DNA of 64,000 bases from Amorphochlora amoebiformis (GCA_054601695.1 BAAHQB010000083.1:124001-188000), one strand, 5' to 3'; counted from the stretch's first letter, positions 1 through 37,734 are shown. Notes: generated from the sequence alone by a model not told the origin. Program-made: numbers and translations.

Positions 1-33
<33 letters not shown>

Positions 34-96
34 CAATGCTACAAACCTGCAGAAACTCGAACGCTTTTTGGCCGATTTCACCCTATGTTTAAGTTG

Positions 97-185
97 TAGG
101 GTTAGGGTTAGGGTTAGGGTTAGGGTTAGGGTTAGGGTTAGGTTAGGGTTAGGGTTAGGGTTAGCGTTAGGGTTAGGTTAGGGTA
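97..185 (+). repeat. Telomere-like TTAGGG array
   Basis: About 13 units of TTAGGG, with some TTAGG and one TTAGCG variant, on the plus strand. It is interstitial, since unique and TA-rich sequence lies on both sides. The orientation matches the other arrays of the left 5 kb, which lie in introns of a minus-strand gene, so this may belong to a further intron or flank of that gene. No genes are visible in 1-500. Confidence 0.9.
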
Positions 186-392
186 AGGGTTTGGGCGTTA
201 TAGTTGTGTTTATGATTGGGTTGGTGTGTATAGAGGATATAGATTCGGGCTTTAATATATATATGAAAACATTATTTTGGTATGTATTATGTAACATTAT
301 GTATATTCCAGATATTTGTATATTTGTATACTATATAAAATACATATATATATACACATATATATACATATATATATACTATAATATATATA

Positions 393-434
<42 letters not shown>

Positions 435-514
435 GACAACCTCCACTGTAGTCGGTGCTCCGCATAACACGTGCCAAAAGTCATGCACCTCGCGATACCT
501 AAGCATACCTTAGC

Positions 515-690
515 TTAACTATTAGGCTTAGGCTTAAGCTTACTATTAGGCTTAGGCTTAAGCTTACTATTAGGCTTAAGCTTACTATTAGGCTTAGGCT
601 TAAGCTTACTATTAGGCTTAGGCTTAAGCTTACTATTAGCTTAGGCTTAAGCTTACTATTAGGCTTAGGCTTAAGCTTACTATTTGCGTG
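515..690. repeat. Minisatellite of TTAGGCTTAAGCTTACTA type
   Basis: Tandem units of about 18 to 24 bases built from TTAGGCTTAGGCTTAAGCTTACTA, roughly eight copies with length variation. The unit looks like a diverged TTAGG-type repeat that includes HindIII-like AAGCTT. It sits between (TA)n tracts. The hydrophobic ORF across it on the minus strand is a repeat translation. Confidence 0.85.
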
Positions 691-718
691 CACACGTGTA
701 ATATATATATATATATAT

Positions 719-759
<41 letters not shown>

Positions 760-832
760 GTATATGTAGGGCTAGGATTAGGCTTTAGTTTTAAACACAC
801 ACACACACACATATACATATATATAATTATAT

Positions 833-872
<40 letters not shown>

Positions 873-880
873 ACACACAC

Positions 881-1376
881 ATATAGATTTAAGCATTAGC
901 CAATAGGCACGCTGAAGTACGTCAGAGTTAGCCATCGGATTAAAATGTCGGGTTACGGATTAGAATCTCGGCTTGGATTTACACTTCTAAGGCTCATCCG
1001 CTAGGTTCATTTGTGTTTTGATTAAGACCGTTGCATGACGTAAGCGAGCTCATTATTCTCGATGTGTCGAACAGGGGGCCTTTCATCCGGTGAATAGCTG
1101 ATAATTTATGCAGGGTGTACAAACATATAGTGTGTTGCTGTGTATGTTGGAGGTAAGATAGTGCTATAGTTCAGCTCACCCATGTGACGACATAAACTTG
1201 GCGTATGCATACCTGAGGAGTATATATATATATATATGTATGTGTATTATCTATATGTATATATATATATATATTATATGTATATATATATATATATATA
1301 TGTATATATCTCACGCACATATAATTTTCACATCTCGAGTTGGGATTAGAATTATAGCTACAGTTATATCTCTATC

Positions 1377-1422
<46 letters not shown>

Positions 1423-1486
1423 CGCATACATATACACGCACATATAATTTTCACATATCTCGAGTTGGGATTAGAATTACAGTCAC

Positions 1487-1539
<53 letters not shown>

Positions 1540-1799
1540 CAGTCATGTTAGGTCGGAAATAAGGTTAGGGTTTAGGTTTTGGGTGTCGAATTGGGGTCGA
1601 GATTCGGGTATTGGTTTATGTTTAGAGTTGGGGGTTACCCGAATGTATTATTCGGAAGTTTTAAGAGATCAGATATTGGGACACTCTGTTTGTATGCTTA
1701 GTATTATATTATCGTATATATATATATATTTTGGTGTATATATATATATATATATGTATATATATGTGTGTGTATATATATATATATATGTATATATTA

Positions 1800-1830
<31 letters not shown>

Positions 1831-1932
1831 GTTTGTAAGAGATCAGATATTGGGACACTCTGCTTATATGCTTAGTATTATATTATAGTATATATATATA
1901 TATATATTGGTGTATATATATATGTATATATA

Positions 1933-2017
<85 letters not shown>

Positions 2018-2164
2018 TTAAGAGATCAGATATTGGGACACTCTGCTTGTATGCTTAGTATTATATTATAGTATATATATATATATATTTTGGTGTATAT
2101 ATATATATATGTATATATATGTGTATATATATATGTATATATTGTTATATGTATATGTATATAT

Positions 2165-2249
<85 letters not shown>

Positions 2250-2349
2250 GTTTGTAAGAGATCAGATAATGGGACACTCGGCTTTTATGCATAGTATTAT
2301 ATGTATATATATATACATATTATATGTATGTATATATATATTATATATG

Positions 2350-2384
<35 letters not shown>

Positions 2385-2424
2385 CTATATATATATATAT
2401 ATTACAGATATATATATATATATG

Positions 2425-2456
<32 letters not shown>

Positions 2457-2534
2457 TATATAGTTGCATAAGATCGGATAATAGGACACTCTGCTTATAT
2501 GCATAGCATTATATAAAGTATATATATTATATAT

Positions 2535-2580
<46 letters not shown>

Positions 2581-2586
2581 TAGCAT

Positions 2587-2643
<57 letters not shown>

Positions 2644-2716
2644 TTCTTATATGTATATGTGCACAAACACACATATTCTATATAAATGTATTCGTACGGA
2701 TATTTGCATATCCATA

Positions 2717-2755
<39 letters not shown>

Positions 2756-2858
2756 CTACATGTAATATATACACATATATATATATATATATATATATTT
2801 ATGAATACAGATATATATATATATATATACATTAATATATATATATATATATACACAC

Positions 2859-2913
<55 letters not shown>

Positions 2914-3634
2914 TACATATTCCCCAACATAACTACATCCATTAATTAATTAATAACCTCCGAATTAATCCTAGGCTTATCTTTCAAAATGCCTCTCCCC
3001 TCATGAGTTTCCTCCATCTTACTCTAAATACATACAATTTTCCTTGCCCTCAGGCTTGGGTTAGGGTTAGAGTTAGGGTTAGGGTTAGGGTTAGGGTTAG
3101 GGTTAGGGTTAGGGTTAGGGTTAGGGTTAGGGTTAGTTATACTAATGGCTTAGGCAAGGGTTATGATTATTAACCACCTTCAGGCGAGCTAATGCTGGCC
3201 CTCCTGTAGTTTCTCCTAAGGTCTGAGGTTAGGGTTAGGGTTAGGGTTAGGGTTAGGGTTAGGGTTAGGGTTAGGGTTAGGGTTCAAATCAGGAGGGTTG
3301 GGATGACGATGGACCAAGGTTAGGGTTAGGGTTAAAATCAGATTATTCAGCATGTCGTAGTCCGAATACATTGACTCCTCCACAGAGTGGGGCTATAGTG
3401 CTGTTAGGGAAAACAGCGGTTAGGGTTAGGATTAGGGTTAGGGTTAGGGTTAGGATTAGGGTTAGGGTTAGAGTTAGGGTTTCGTTCGACCGCGACAAGG
3501 TCTGCACGCTCGGGGTTGAGGAAGCTAGATTGGTTATAACGTCAGGGTGCTGGGTGTCGGGTAGGGTGTGAGGGTTGGTTGTTCGGGTTAGGGTTAGGGT
3601 TGGCATAAGGGAAAATTAGCATTAAGACCAGGTG

Positions 3635-3683
<49 letters not shown>

Positions 3684-4697
3684 AAAAGTGTGAGATAGCG
3701 TTTCGAATATACAACCCTAGGATAGCGGAGCCGAAAGCCAGAAACATTCTCTGATAGTTCAAACGTTTTAAGAGTTAGCCCGAACATCTCACATCTAAAC
3801 TTGAGGTTGGGAGTACACTTAGGGTTTGCATTAGGGTTAGGGTTAGCATTAGGGTTAGGGCTAACGTTATACAGGGTTAGTTAGGGTTAGGGTTAGGTTA
3901 GGGTTAGGGTTAGGGTTAGGGTTAGGGTTAGGGTTAGGATAGGTTAAGACCTGAGGGGGGTTTGTGGGTACGTAGTGATGATTTGTCCATTGTTTGGGTG
4001 TCGAGAGCTGCTCTGGGGTCTCAGGAGGGGTTCTAGGGGTTAAGCTTTATCATTTGGATTAGGGTTTTTAGATATTAGGGTTTTAGATAGTAGAGGTTTT
4101 TTGATATTAGGGTTTTAGATAGTAGAGGTTTTAGATATTAGGGTTTTAGATATTAGAGGTTTTAGATATTAGGGTTTTAGATATTAGAGGTTTTAGATAT
4201 TAGGGTTTTAGATATTAGAGGTTTTAGATATTAGGGTTTTAGATATTAGGGTTTTAGATATTAGGGTTAAGGTTAGGGTTCGAAGGTGAATGTCTTCTGC
4301 GTTTGGAGGCTATGGTCATGCACGTGTTTGTGTGAGTGTTGAGGTTGTTAGGGTTAGCGAAACTTTGAAGTGGAATGAATCGCACTCCTTTTCAACTCAG
4401 ACTTCGGTATCTGGGTTAGGGTTAGGGTTAGGGTTAGGGTTAGGGTTAAGGTTAGGGTTAGGGTTAGGGATAGGGATATATGAAGGGATAGCACATTAAG
4501 TTGGGTTTCCACATGGACACGTGTGCGAGTCTCACACTACTTCACCCATAGTTATGTCAAGGTATCAAAAAATCGAAAGATGGATATCCGTGTAAAGATA
4601 TTTCGCATAGCAATATTTGATATCGATGTATTATACTCATTGATATTCGAACTTGCGTACCTGACGGCAGTGGTTAATACCCTTTCGAAGTGTATAT
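881..4697 (-). CDS. Unidentified basic, Ser-rich multi-exon protein (partial)
   Basis: I do not recognise this protein. Ten short exons on the minus strand join in one open frame with matching phases: 4661-4697, 4364-4410, 3972-4012, 3716-3750, 3491-3549, 3178-3215, 3023-3042, 1639-1685, 1040-1097 and a tentative 881-911. Each has AG before it and GT after it (for example CAG/ACACCC.. donors GTACGC, GTACCC, GTAAGA, GTCATG). The product contains IPKSELKR, an [13 protein letters not shown] segment with an RRAS motif resembling a basophilic kinase site, LLKLPNNTF, and [19 protein letters not shown]. No signal peptide, membrane span or known domain is visible. The first and last exons are unresolved, so both ends are open. 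Introns carry TTAGGG (plus strand) arrays, meaning CCCTAA on the coding strand. The phase agreement over nine junctions is the main support; individual exons are weak alone. Confidence 0.6.
1310..1500. repeat. Two copies of a ~45-bp segment between TA tracts
   Basis: The segment with core CTCGAGTTGGGATTAGAATTA occurs at about 1335-1370 and again at 1458-1490, both preceded by CACATATAATTTTCACAT and embedded in (TA)n. This resembles the boundary-fragment arrays seen at recognised exons, but I could not assign it to an exon. Confidence 0.75.
1639..2517 (-). repeat. Array of 5'-exon-half copies of the 1639-1685 exon
   Basis: A segment including AGAGATCAGATATTGGGACA and CTCTGCTTGTATGC recurs at about 1660-1700, 1835-1880, 2015-2060, 2252-2300 and 2465-2510, separated by (TA)n of 100 to 150 bases. 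Read on the minus strand, each copy has the acceptor (AAACAG or AAGCAG) followed by the first half of the SVPISDLL exon. Only the lowest-coordinate copy has the whole exon and its GTAACC donor. The partial copies lie upstream in the transcript. Confidence 0.8.
3057..3318 (+). repeat. Telomere-like TTAGGG arrays in introns
   Basis: Two blocks of near-perfect TTAGGG (3057-3135, about 13 units; 3228-3285, about 9 units) flank the 3178-3215 exon of the minus-strand gene. On that gene's sense strand they read CCCTAA. Further blocks of the same orientation lie at 3325-3334, 3419-3480, 3585-3602, 3832-3940, 4412-4470 and 4760-4820. Confidence 0.93.
3335..3425 (-). other. Dispersed intron core element, copy A
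   Basis: About 90 bases, flanked on both sides by TTAGGG arrays, match (inverted) the segment at about 52155-52245. Shared stretches include CAGATTATTCAGCATGTC, TTGACTCCTCCACAG, GTGGGGCTATA and GCTGTTAGGGA. By eye the identity is high but not complete. Here it lies in an intron of the minus-strand gene. Read in the sense direction it has an exon-like piece: CCCTAACAG acceptor, then an open segment. Not a known element to me. Confidence 0.8.
4060..4275 (+). repeat. Minisatellite of TTTTAGATATTAGGG/AGAGG units
   Basis: About 14 tandem units of 15 bases alternate between TTTTAGATATTAGGG and TTTTAGATATTAGAGG. It is a telomere-like derivative (TTAGGG joined to a TTAGATA spacer) in an intron between the minus-strand exons 3972-4012 and 4364-4410. 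Confidence 0.9.
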
Positions 4698-7115
<2,418 letters not shown>

Positions 7116-7126
7116 CATATATATAT

Positions 7127-7186
<60 letters not shown>

Positions 7187-7216
7187 TATCTTCATATATA
7201 GACACATTTAAATAGA

Positions 7217-7256
<40 letters not shown>

Positions 7257-7275
7257 CATACATATATAGATATAC

Positions 7276-7352
<77 letters not shown>

Positions 7353-7429
7353 CAAAGCAGCCCAGTTTCCGACCATGGTCTATTCCATCCCAAACCGACC
7401 CTCAGGGTACCCAAACCTAAACCCAACAC

Positions 7430-9165
7430 CTAACATATCAGACACCCATAACCCGACACCTATAACCCGACACCTATAACCCGACGCCTATAACCCGACA
7501 CCTATAACCCGACACCTATAACCCGACACCTATAAGCCGACTCCTATAACCCGACGCCTCTAACCCGACGCCTATAACCCGACACCTATAACCCGACACC
7601 TATAACCCGACATCTATAACCCGACACCTATAACCCGACATCTATAACCCGACATCTATACACCTATAACCCGACGCCTATAACCCGACACCTATAACCC
7701 GACACCTATAACCCGACACCTATAACCCGACGCCTATAACCCGACACCTATAACCCGACGCCTATAACCCGACACCTATAACCCGACACCTATAACCCGA
7801 CACCTATAACCCGACGCCTATAACCCGACACCTATAACCCGACGCCTATAACCCGACACCTATAACCCGACACCTATAACCCGACACCTATAAGCCGACT
7901 CCTATAACCCGACGCCTCTAACCCGACGCCTATAACCCGACACCTATAACCCGACACCTATAACCCGACATCTATAACCCGACACCTATAACCCGACACC
8001 TATAACCCGACATCTATAACCCGACGCCTATAACCTGACATCTATAACCCGACACCTATAACCCGACACCTATAACCCGACACCCATAACCCGACGCCTA
8101 TAACCCGACACCTATAACCCGACACCTATAACCCGACACCTATAGGCCGACACCTATAACCCGACATCTATAACCCGACATCTATACACCTATAACCCGA
8201 CGCCCATAACCCGACACCTATAACCCGACATCTATAACCCGACACCTATAACCCGACACCCATAACCCGACGCCTATAACCCGACACCTATAACCCGACG
8301 CCTATAACCCGACATCTATAACCCGACACCTATAACCCGACACCCATAACCCGACACCTATAACCCGACACCCATAACCCGACACCTATAACCCGACACC
8401 CATAACCCGACGCCTATAACCCGACACCTATAACCCGGCACCTATAACCCGACACCTATAACCCGACACCTATAACCCGACACCCATAACCCGACACCTA
8501 TAACCCGACACCCATAACCCGACACCCATAACCCGACATCTATAACCCGACACCTATAACCCGACACCTATAACCCGACACCTATAACCCGACGCCTATA
8601 ACCCGACGCCTATAACCCGACACCTATAACCCGACACCCATAACCCGACGCCTATAACCCGACACCTATAACCCGACGCCTATAACCCGACACCTACAAC
8701 CCGACACCTATAACCCGACACCCATAACCCGACACCTATAGCCCGACACCTATAACCCGACACCTATAACCCGACACCCATAACCCGACACCCATAACCC
8801 GACATCTATAACCCGACACCTATAACCCGACACCTATAACCCGACACCCATAACCCGACGCTTATAACCCGACACCTATAACCCGACACCTATAACCCGA
8901 CACCTATAACCCGACACCTATAACCCGACACCTATAACCCGACACCCATAACCCGACATCTATAACCCGACACCTATAACCCGACACCTATAACCCGACA
9001 CCCATAACCCGACGCTTATAACCCGACACCCGTAACCCGACACCCATAACCCGACATCTATAACCCGACACCTATAACCCGACACCTATAACCCGACACC
9101 CATAACCCGACGCCTATAACCCGACACCTATAACCCGACACCTATAACCCGACACCTATAACCCA
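7430..9165 (+). repeat. 15-bp minisatellite, about 115 copies
   Basis: Tandem CCCGACACCTATAA with unit length 15, running about 1.7 kb. Variants are interspersed rather than blocked: GCC or ATC or CCC for ACC, a few CTTATA, and two shortened units near 7655 and 8185. Higher-order duplication is visible: a variant string containing AAGCCGACTCC near 7530 recurs near 7890, about 360 bases later. No unique spacers, so not a CRISPR array. It lies upstream of the first recognised exon of the dehydrogenase gene. Confidence 0.97.
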
Positions 9166-9465
9166 AGCATAGATCATATGTTAAAAGATATATTAAATAC
9201 TACATTTACGCATCTGTTCTTGCTATACGTATATAGATATTCATATTCATATGCAACATATCTAGATATTGATATTACCTATTGATACATATATCTGACA
9301 GATATATTCTTAGATATTGAAATTTACATATCTGAGATACCTAACTCTTAAATCAGACTCGGAATCTCAGAGCCATTGCAAAATCAAGTTAACCTAACCA
9401 CTGCCCTAATCCGCACTGCAAACCTCTAAACCTAACGTTAATCCTAATCCGACCCTAACCCCCCT

Positions 9466-9525
<60 letters not shown>

Positions 9526-9640
9526 GTATATGTATATATATATATATGTATATATGTATGTATGTATGAATATATGTGTATGCATATATATATTTGTATA
9601 TTTACATTCATTTTTGACATGTATATACATACATATACAT

Positions 9641-9701
<61 letters not shown>

Positions 9702-9816
9702 TATATGCATGTATATATATACGTATACATTATATACATATTTATATACATACACATATTATACGTGATTCTCCCTTCCCCCTAGTCCTAGCCCTAACAT
9801 GCTAAAGGTTTTATAT

Positions 9817-9885
<69 letters not shown>

Positions 9886-9906
9886 AATATATATACATAT
9901 ACATAC

Positions 9907-9942
<36 letters not shown>

Positions 9943-9951
9943 TCTATATAG

Positions 9952-10024
<73 letters not shown>

Positions 10025-10117
10025 GCAGATTTATCCAACAAGAAATGTTATCGAAAATGCTAACCCTAACCCTAACCCTAACCCTAGCCCTAAACCCGAC
10101 CTAACCCTAACCTTAAG
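9166..10117. other. No recognisable gene; TA and telomere-like fragments
   Basis: 9166-9400 is AT-rich with repeated AGATATT/ATATCTG motifs. 9405-9470 and 9775-9800 are degenerate CCCTAA-type sequence. 9475-10020 is TA-rich with TG/CA runs. 10055-10110 is a CCCTAA array ending just before the first recognised dehydrogenase exon. The N-terminal exons of that gene should be in or upstream of this stretch. Confidence 0.6.
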
Positions 10118-10119
10118 AG

Positions 10120-20628
<10,509 letters not shown>

Positions 20629-21048
20629 GTTCCGCCGCATTCGTCGAGCCTAACTCAGCACATGTCTAGATGTAACTTAGCACTAGTTCAGTAGAATACT
20701 TCGACGGAGTAACATATCCAATTAAGTTGCCCTAGTCTAGCTAGTCAGTACTGGTTTTTTTTCTCTAGACTGAGACTAGATGTACACATACACACATGCT
20801 CTAGATACTAGACATAGACAATTAGATCATTACTTCTACTCAGTAATCTGTTATCTTGATCATATATTGCACGTTTACTTAATTTTCGTTTTTAATAATT
20901 GGTTCGAACGTACGATTATAAGTCGCATCATTGAAATGTCGCACCAGTAGAAACTTTTCAAACTTGTGACGTACTACAGTACACAGATGCTACCATATAG
21001 ACAGTATATAAAACCCGGTGACAATGCCGCGATCCAATTCAAGACAGC
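20629..21048. other. Convergent intergenic region
   Basis: Some 420 bases between the stop codons of the plus-strand dehydrogenase and the minus-strand coiled-coil gene, holding both 3' UTRs. It is free of TA tracts. It carries several CTAGAC/TCTAGA motifs, and AATAAT near 20895. No gene is seen. Confidence 0.7.
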
Positions 21049-22673
<1,625 letters not shown>

Positions 22674-23512
22674 CCTATCCTGTTACCGCCAATAACCCGC
22701 CACCATCAGCATCAGGCGTGAGCTTAAAAAGGTGATATACCGACCTTCCTGCCATATTTTTTCTCCCTTTTTGTCCAAAGGAACCCAAACCATGATCCCC
22801 AAGCCTATCATCACACAAAAATGTCACCCGAGGAGCGGTATGGCACTGCGCAGCACACACACCATGACGGAAGGAGGGAAAGCCTTTTTTGGCGCGCCAA
22901 CGGCCAGAGATGACAATTTGTCGGGGAAAATTTCCTTCGGAGATAGATATCGAGATGTCTACATATTGATATCCATCCAACTAGATATACACATATCTTA
23001 TTTAATATATTTGGATATTGAGAAACCTTTTCTTTCTTATCAGAAATTAATACTTAGATATTCTATTAGGGATACCTGGATGGGGAAAAAAAAAAGTCGG
23101 TTTCAACAGATATAGCACGCCCCGTGGTGCCTCGTCCCCAGGGTGTGATCAGGGGTTCTGAGGTGAAAGTGGCGGGTAAATGTTTCGCTTCTGAAATTCC
23201 TGGATGGGGTCTTGGGCGTATGCGTGAGAGAGAGAATGCAACGTAGATCGCATTCTCATCTGCATATACGTGCGTGTCGCGGCAGATGACGTCTTAGTCG
23301 GAAAATTTTTAACCTTTCGTCGCAAGTGAAAACTGTAATCGAAATACATGTATTTCTGTGATGGATTCAGCTTCAACGAGAAGTGATTGATCTATGTATG
23401 TGCTATAATAATACATATACATCCATACACACACGTGCACAGTCACATAATATCACAACGACACACATACACTATCTACGAGTCTATGACCGTGGTTTAC
23501 GAATGTTAAAAT

Positions 23513-23569
<57 letters not shown>

Positions 23570-23615
23570 ATGTGTATATCACCTGTATGTATTGTGTGTG
23601 TGTGTGTGTGTATGA

Positions 23616-23666
<51 letters not shown>

Positions 23667-24047
23667 TATTGTATATATAATATATAATATATATCATAGT
23701 ATATATTTATATTCACATCTATTAATATGATATAATGTAAACTCGTGAAAAATTGCATTTCTAGTCTGCAGGCCCAGCTAGTGCGGTCTAAACCTAGTAA
23801 ACCTGGATATACAGTAGGTACGTATATATGTTTTTTAACATTTATAAAGTACTTCTACTGTAGAAGTTCTACATGCTTGTAAGTTGTAACATGATACTAA
23901 CATCCAGAAGGACCAGAACATACGCAGATACAGTCCATAAATATTATATATATAATTGTCTAGTTGTGAACGTAATATTAATATAAAAATGTTTTTTTAT
24001 ATATATATATATTTATATATATTACTATCTGGTATATATATATTTTT

Positions 24048-24089
<42 letters not shown>

Positions 24090-24099
24090 TAGATATATG

Positions 24100-24131
<32 letters not shown>

Positions 24132-24639
24132 ATACATATGTATATGTATATATTATAATATATATATATGTATATATGTATATATATATATGTAGATATA
24201 TTACTATCTAGTATATAGTAGAGGCGATGTAAATCTAGTAAATGATATATCAGTATTGCCAAATATGTTCCCAGCGCGTGTCACATGAATAATCAATAAT
24301 TACTAAGTTTTCTAGATTCCGAACGGGACTAATAAACCCGTGCGCGCTAGATATGTATATATTATAATATATATATATGTATATATGTATATATATATAT
24401 ATATGTAGATATATTACTATCTAGTATATAGTAGAGGCGATGTAAATCTAGTAAATGATATATCAGTATTGCCAAATATGTTCCCAGCGCGTGTCACATG
24501 AATAATCAATAATTACTAAGTTTTCTAGATTCCGAACGGGACTAATAAACCCGTGCGCGCGTGCCCAAAACACAAAATACGCTTTAAACTGTAGCTAATA
24601 CTTATAGCTAGAATAGAGTAAAGTCATGGCCGCAGTCGA
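22674..24639. other. No recognised gene; probable 5' region and DAHP synthase 3' flank
   Basis: 22674-23390 is unique sequence and probably includes the promoter and 5' end of the minus-strand coiled-coil gene. A 101-codon ORF at 22675-22980 shows no family features. 23400-23730 is AT-rich with TA/TG tracts. 23730-24142 is unique or AT-rich. 24143-24560 is a tandem duplication. 24561-24639 is the immediate 3' flank of DAHP synthase. Confidence 0.6.
24143..24560. repeat. Recent tandem duplication, period 213
   Basis: The segment TGTAGATATATTACTATCTA through AACCCGTGCGCGC occurs at 24191-24347 and 24404-24560 with no difference seen by eye, preceded in both by the same TA-rich lead-in. Exact period 213. 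It lies in the 3' flank of the DAHP synthase gene and is larger and more complex than the other tandem units here. Confidence 0.95.
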
Positions 24640-35646
<11,007 letters not shown>

Positions 35647-36005
35647 AGCTATTCCTATGGCTGTCAGCCTGCCCGGACCATAAGGGGAGCTTAAGCTGAG
35701 AAAGTCCCACGTGGACTGGTAGCCGGAAAGATAATTCTGTTCTTTTAACTCTTCGGCAGATAAGATATATGTAAACACATATACGCATATCCAGATTTGG
35801 ATACACGGAACCCTGCATGTTTCGAATCGATGGAAACTCGTGGTAAAGGAAGAGATATGTCGAATATCATCCATAGATATGGAGAAATTAATATTAAAAC
35901 CGCGGCTGAGGCTGCCAGTGGCAGAGTCGACCCGGCAGATATCGCCTGCGATCTAGGGACCTTCCTACCACCATCCCGTCCAACTTAGACCACCTAGACA
36001 ACGCA
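35647..36005. promoter_or_regulatory. Candidate divergent promoter region
   Basis: Roughly 360 bases separate the DAHP synthase start (minus) from the first supported codons of the EF-hand gene (plus). The region is unique and without TA tracts. It must hold the DAHP synthase promoter, and probably that of the EF-hand gene, although that gene's first exon could extend into it. No specific motif is claimed. Confidence 0.45.
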
Positions 36006-36945
36006 ATGGACAACATAGAGGCCTTGTTTGAATCTCTAAATCCTGACGGAGATGGCCTCGTCGCAAAGGAAGAGGTTAGACCATTAACAACGCCATCAAT
36101 TCACCAACCGCGTGCTGCTCTCCAGCTGTTCTGCAAGCCATTGTATGCTGTTGCAGGATCTTCTGGGAATTTATGAAGGGAGAACTAGTAGTGGAAACAT
36201 TTCAGCCTTTTTTTCAGTGAAAATATGCATGCTTCTAGACGCTCACATACGACAGAATTCGAAGATGTTACGCCCATTCCTCGATCCATTTCACATATAC
36301 AAATCTCATGCTGTGCACCACTCTTTGGGCCTCATGGTACACAATCGTATTCCTTCGCAGCGTGGAGTTCTAGCGTGCAGTTTTTCCAAACATTCATGCC
36401 GATGAAGAGAATTCGAACATCCGACGCAAAATTGACAGTACTTACTTGTACAAACACATCTAGATTCTCTCATGGGCGCCAGAACCTCTGCAAGAGAGCC
36501 TAACATCGTTGCTTGGTAACTCTTACCACCCCAACCGACGATTGATTCCGTTGATCATACCCTCCATGCACGACTGCAGAGTCGCACACCCTCATCCATA
36601 AACAAATCCACACAGGCTCTAAAAACTACATCGACTTGAAAGGATTTACCTCCGCATGTGAAGCCCTTATGAACCAGCAGGAGGTACCAGAAGGAGATGG
36701 AGAGGAGGAGGAGGAGGAGGAGGAATGCGAGCGTCCGTCTAATGATATCGATACGATACGGCGGTTGTTTGACAAGCTTGATGTGGGGAAGAAGAATGCG
36801 CTGACGTGAGTTGTTTTAATGTGTGTGGTGTGTGGGTGTAGTTTGCATATTGTTGTTGTGTGTGCGCTGTATGCAAATGTGCATACATGCATCTCTTTGT
36901 GTACTTAAAAAAATGTATACATGTTTTACGTGAAATATATGTGTA

Positions 36946-37003
<58 letters not shown>

Positions 37004-37161
37004 TACATATATATATATATATATATTTAATATATATATAGGAATGATAATAAGTCTTAAACGAATAAGCTATGAAGATATAACAACTACATACAGGGCA
37101 GATGAGCTTGTGTTAGCCATGCCGGACGCGTCAAGGGAGAGCATGGAAAAGGTTATATATC

Positions 37162-37238
<77 letters not shown>

Positions 37239-37455
37239 CATATCTAATATAACACAACCATCCCAGGTGATATCCCAGCTGAACCCCTCTGTCCAAGGCC
37301 AGGTTTCCCTAACCCTAACCCTAACCCTAACCCTAACCCTAACCCTAACCTAGCGCTAATTTTAGCAACCCTAAACCTAACCCCAGGTGAGTTTCGAGGA
37401 GTTCTACGCCGGATTCGATATCTTCGTCGACCACCAGCAGTACCCTAGCCGCTAA
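36006..37455 (+). CDS. EF-hand calcium-binding protein
   Basis: Probably a calcium-sensing protein. The 5' part encodes MDNIEALFESLNPDGDGLVAKEE, a good EF-hand loop (D-x-D-x-D-G); frame is open further upstream to about 35957, so the start is provisional. Well-supported later exons: 36616-36805 (GFTSACEALMNQQEV, an acidic E-run, then RRLFDKLDVGKKNALTYED, a degenerate EF-hand), 37070-37151 (ITTTYRADELVLAMPDAS), 37267-37302 (VISQLNPSVQGQ) and 37387-37455 (VSFEEFYAGFDIF.., stop TAA), the last two forming another EF-hand-like unit without most loop Asp residues. Phases agree across these. Between 36074 and 36615 the exon structure is unclear: DLLGIYEGRTSSG in one frame and IFWEFMKGELV in another both look plausible after the same acceptor region. 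A frameshift or an alternative exon cannot be excluded. The last intron is mostly CCCTAA. Confidence 0.68.
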
Positions 37456-37696
37456 CCCTAACCTTAATCTCATTCTCTGTCGTTTTTTTGTTGATTCTTC
37501 CTTACCTTCTCGCTCGCTCTCCGTTTTCTGCGGTTGATTTCTCGTCTCCCTCTGCTCACTAATTATCTCTCTTTCGCACTTTTATCAGTCTTGCGCACTT
37601 TTATCTCTCTTTTCGCACTTTTATCTCTTCGCACATTTATCTTTGGCACTTTTATCTCTCTTTCGGCCCCGACTGACAAATACTGAACTATATGTA

Positions 37697-37734
<38 letters not shown>

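Noticed and set aside
1-200. Chromosome end (true telomere)
   Set aside because: The TTAGGG block is interstitial, short and impure, and similar blocks recur inside introns over the next 52 kb.
7430-9165. CRISPR array
   Set aside because: Head-to-tail 15-bp units with no unique spacers, in a eukaryotic window.
22675-22980. 101-codon minus-strand ORF upstream of the compact coiled-coil gene
   Set aside because: No family features, no supporting splice sites, and it overlaps the likely 5' region; kept only as unassigned sequence.
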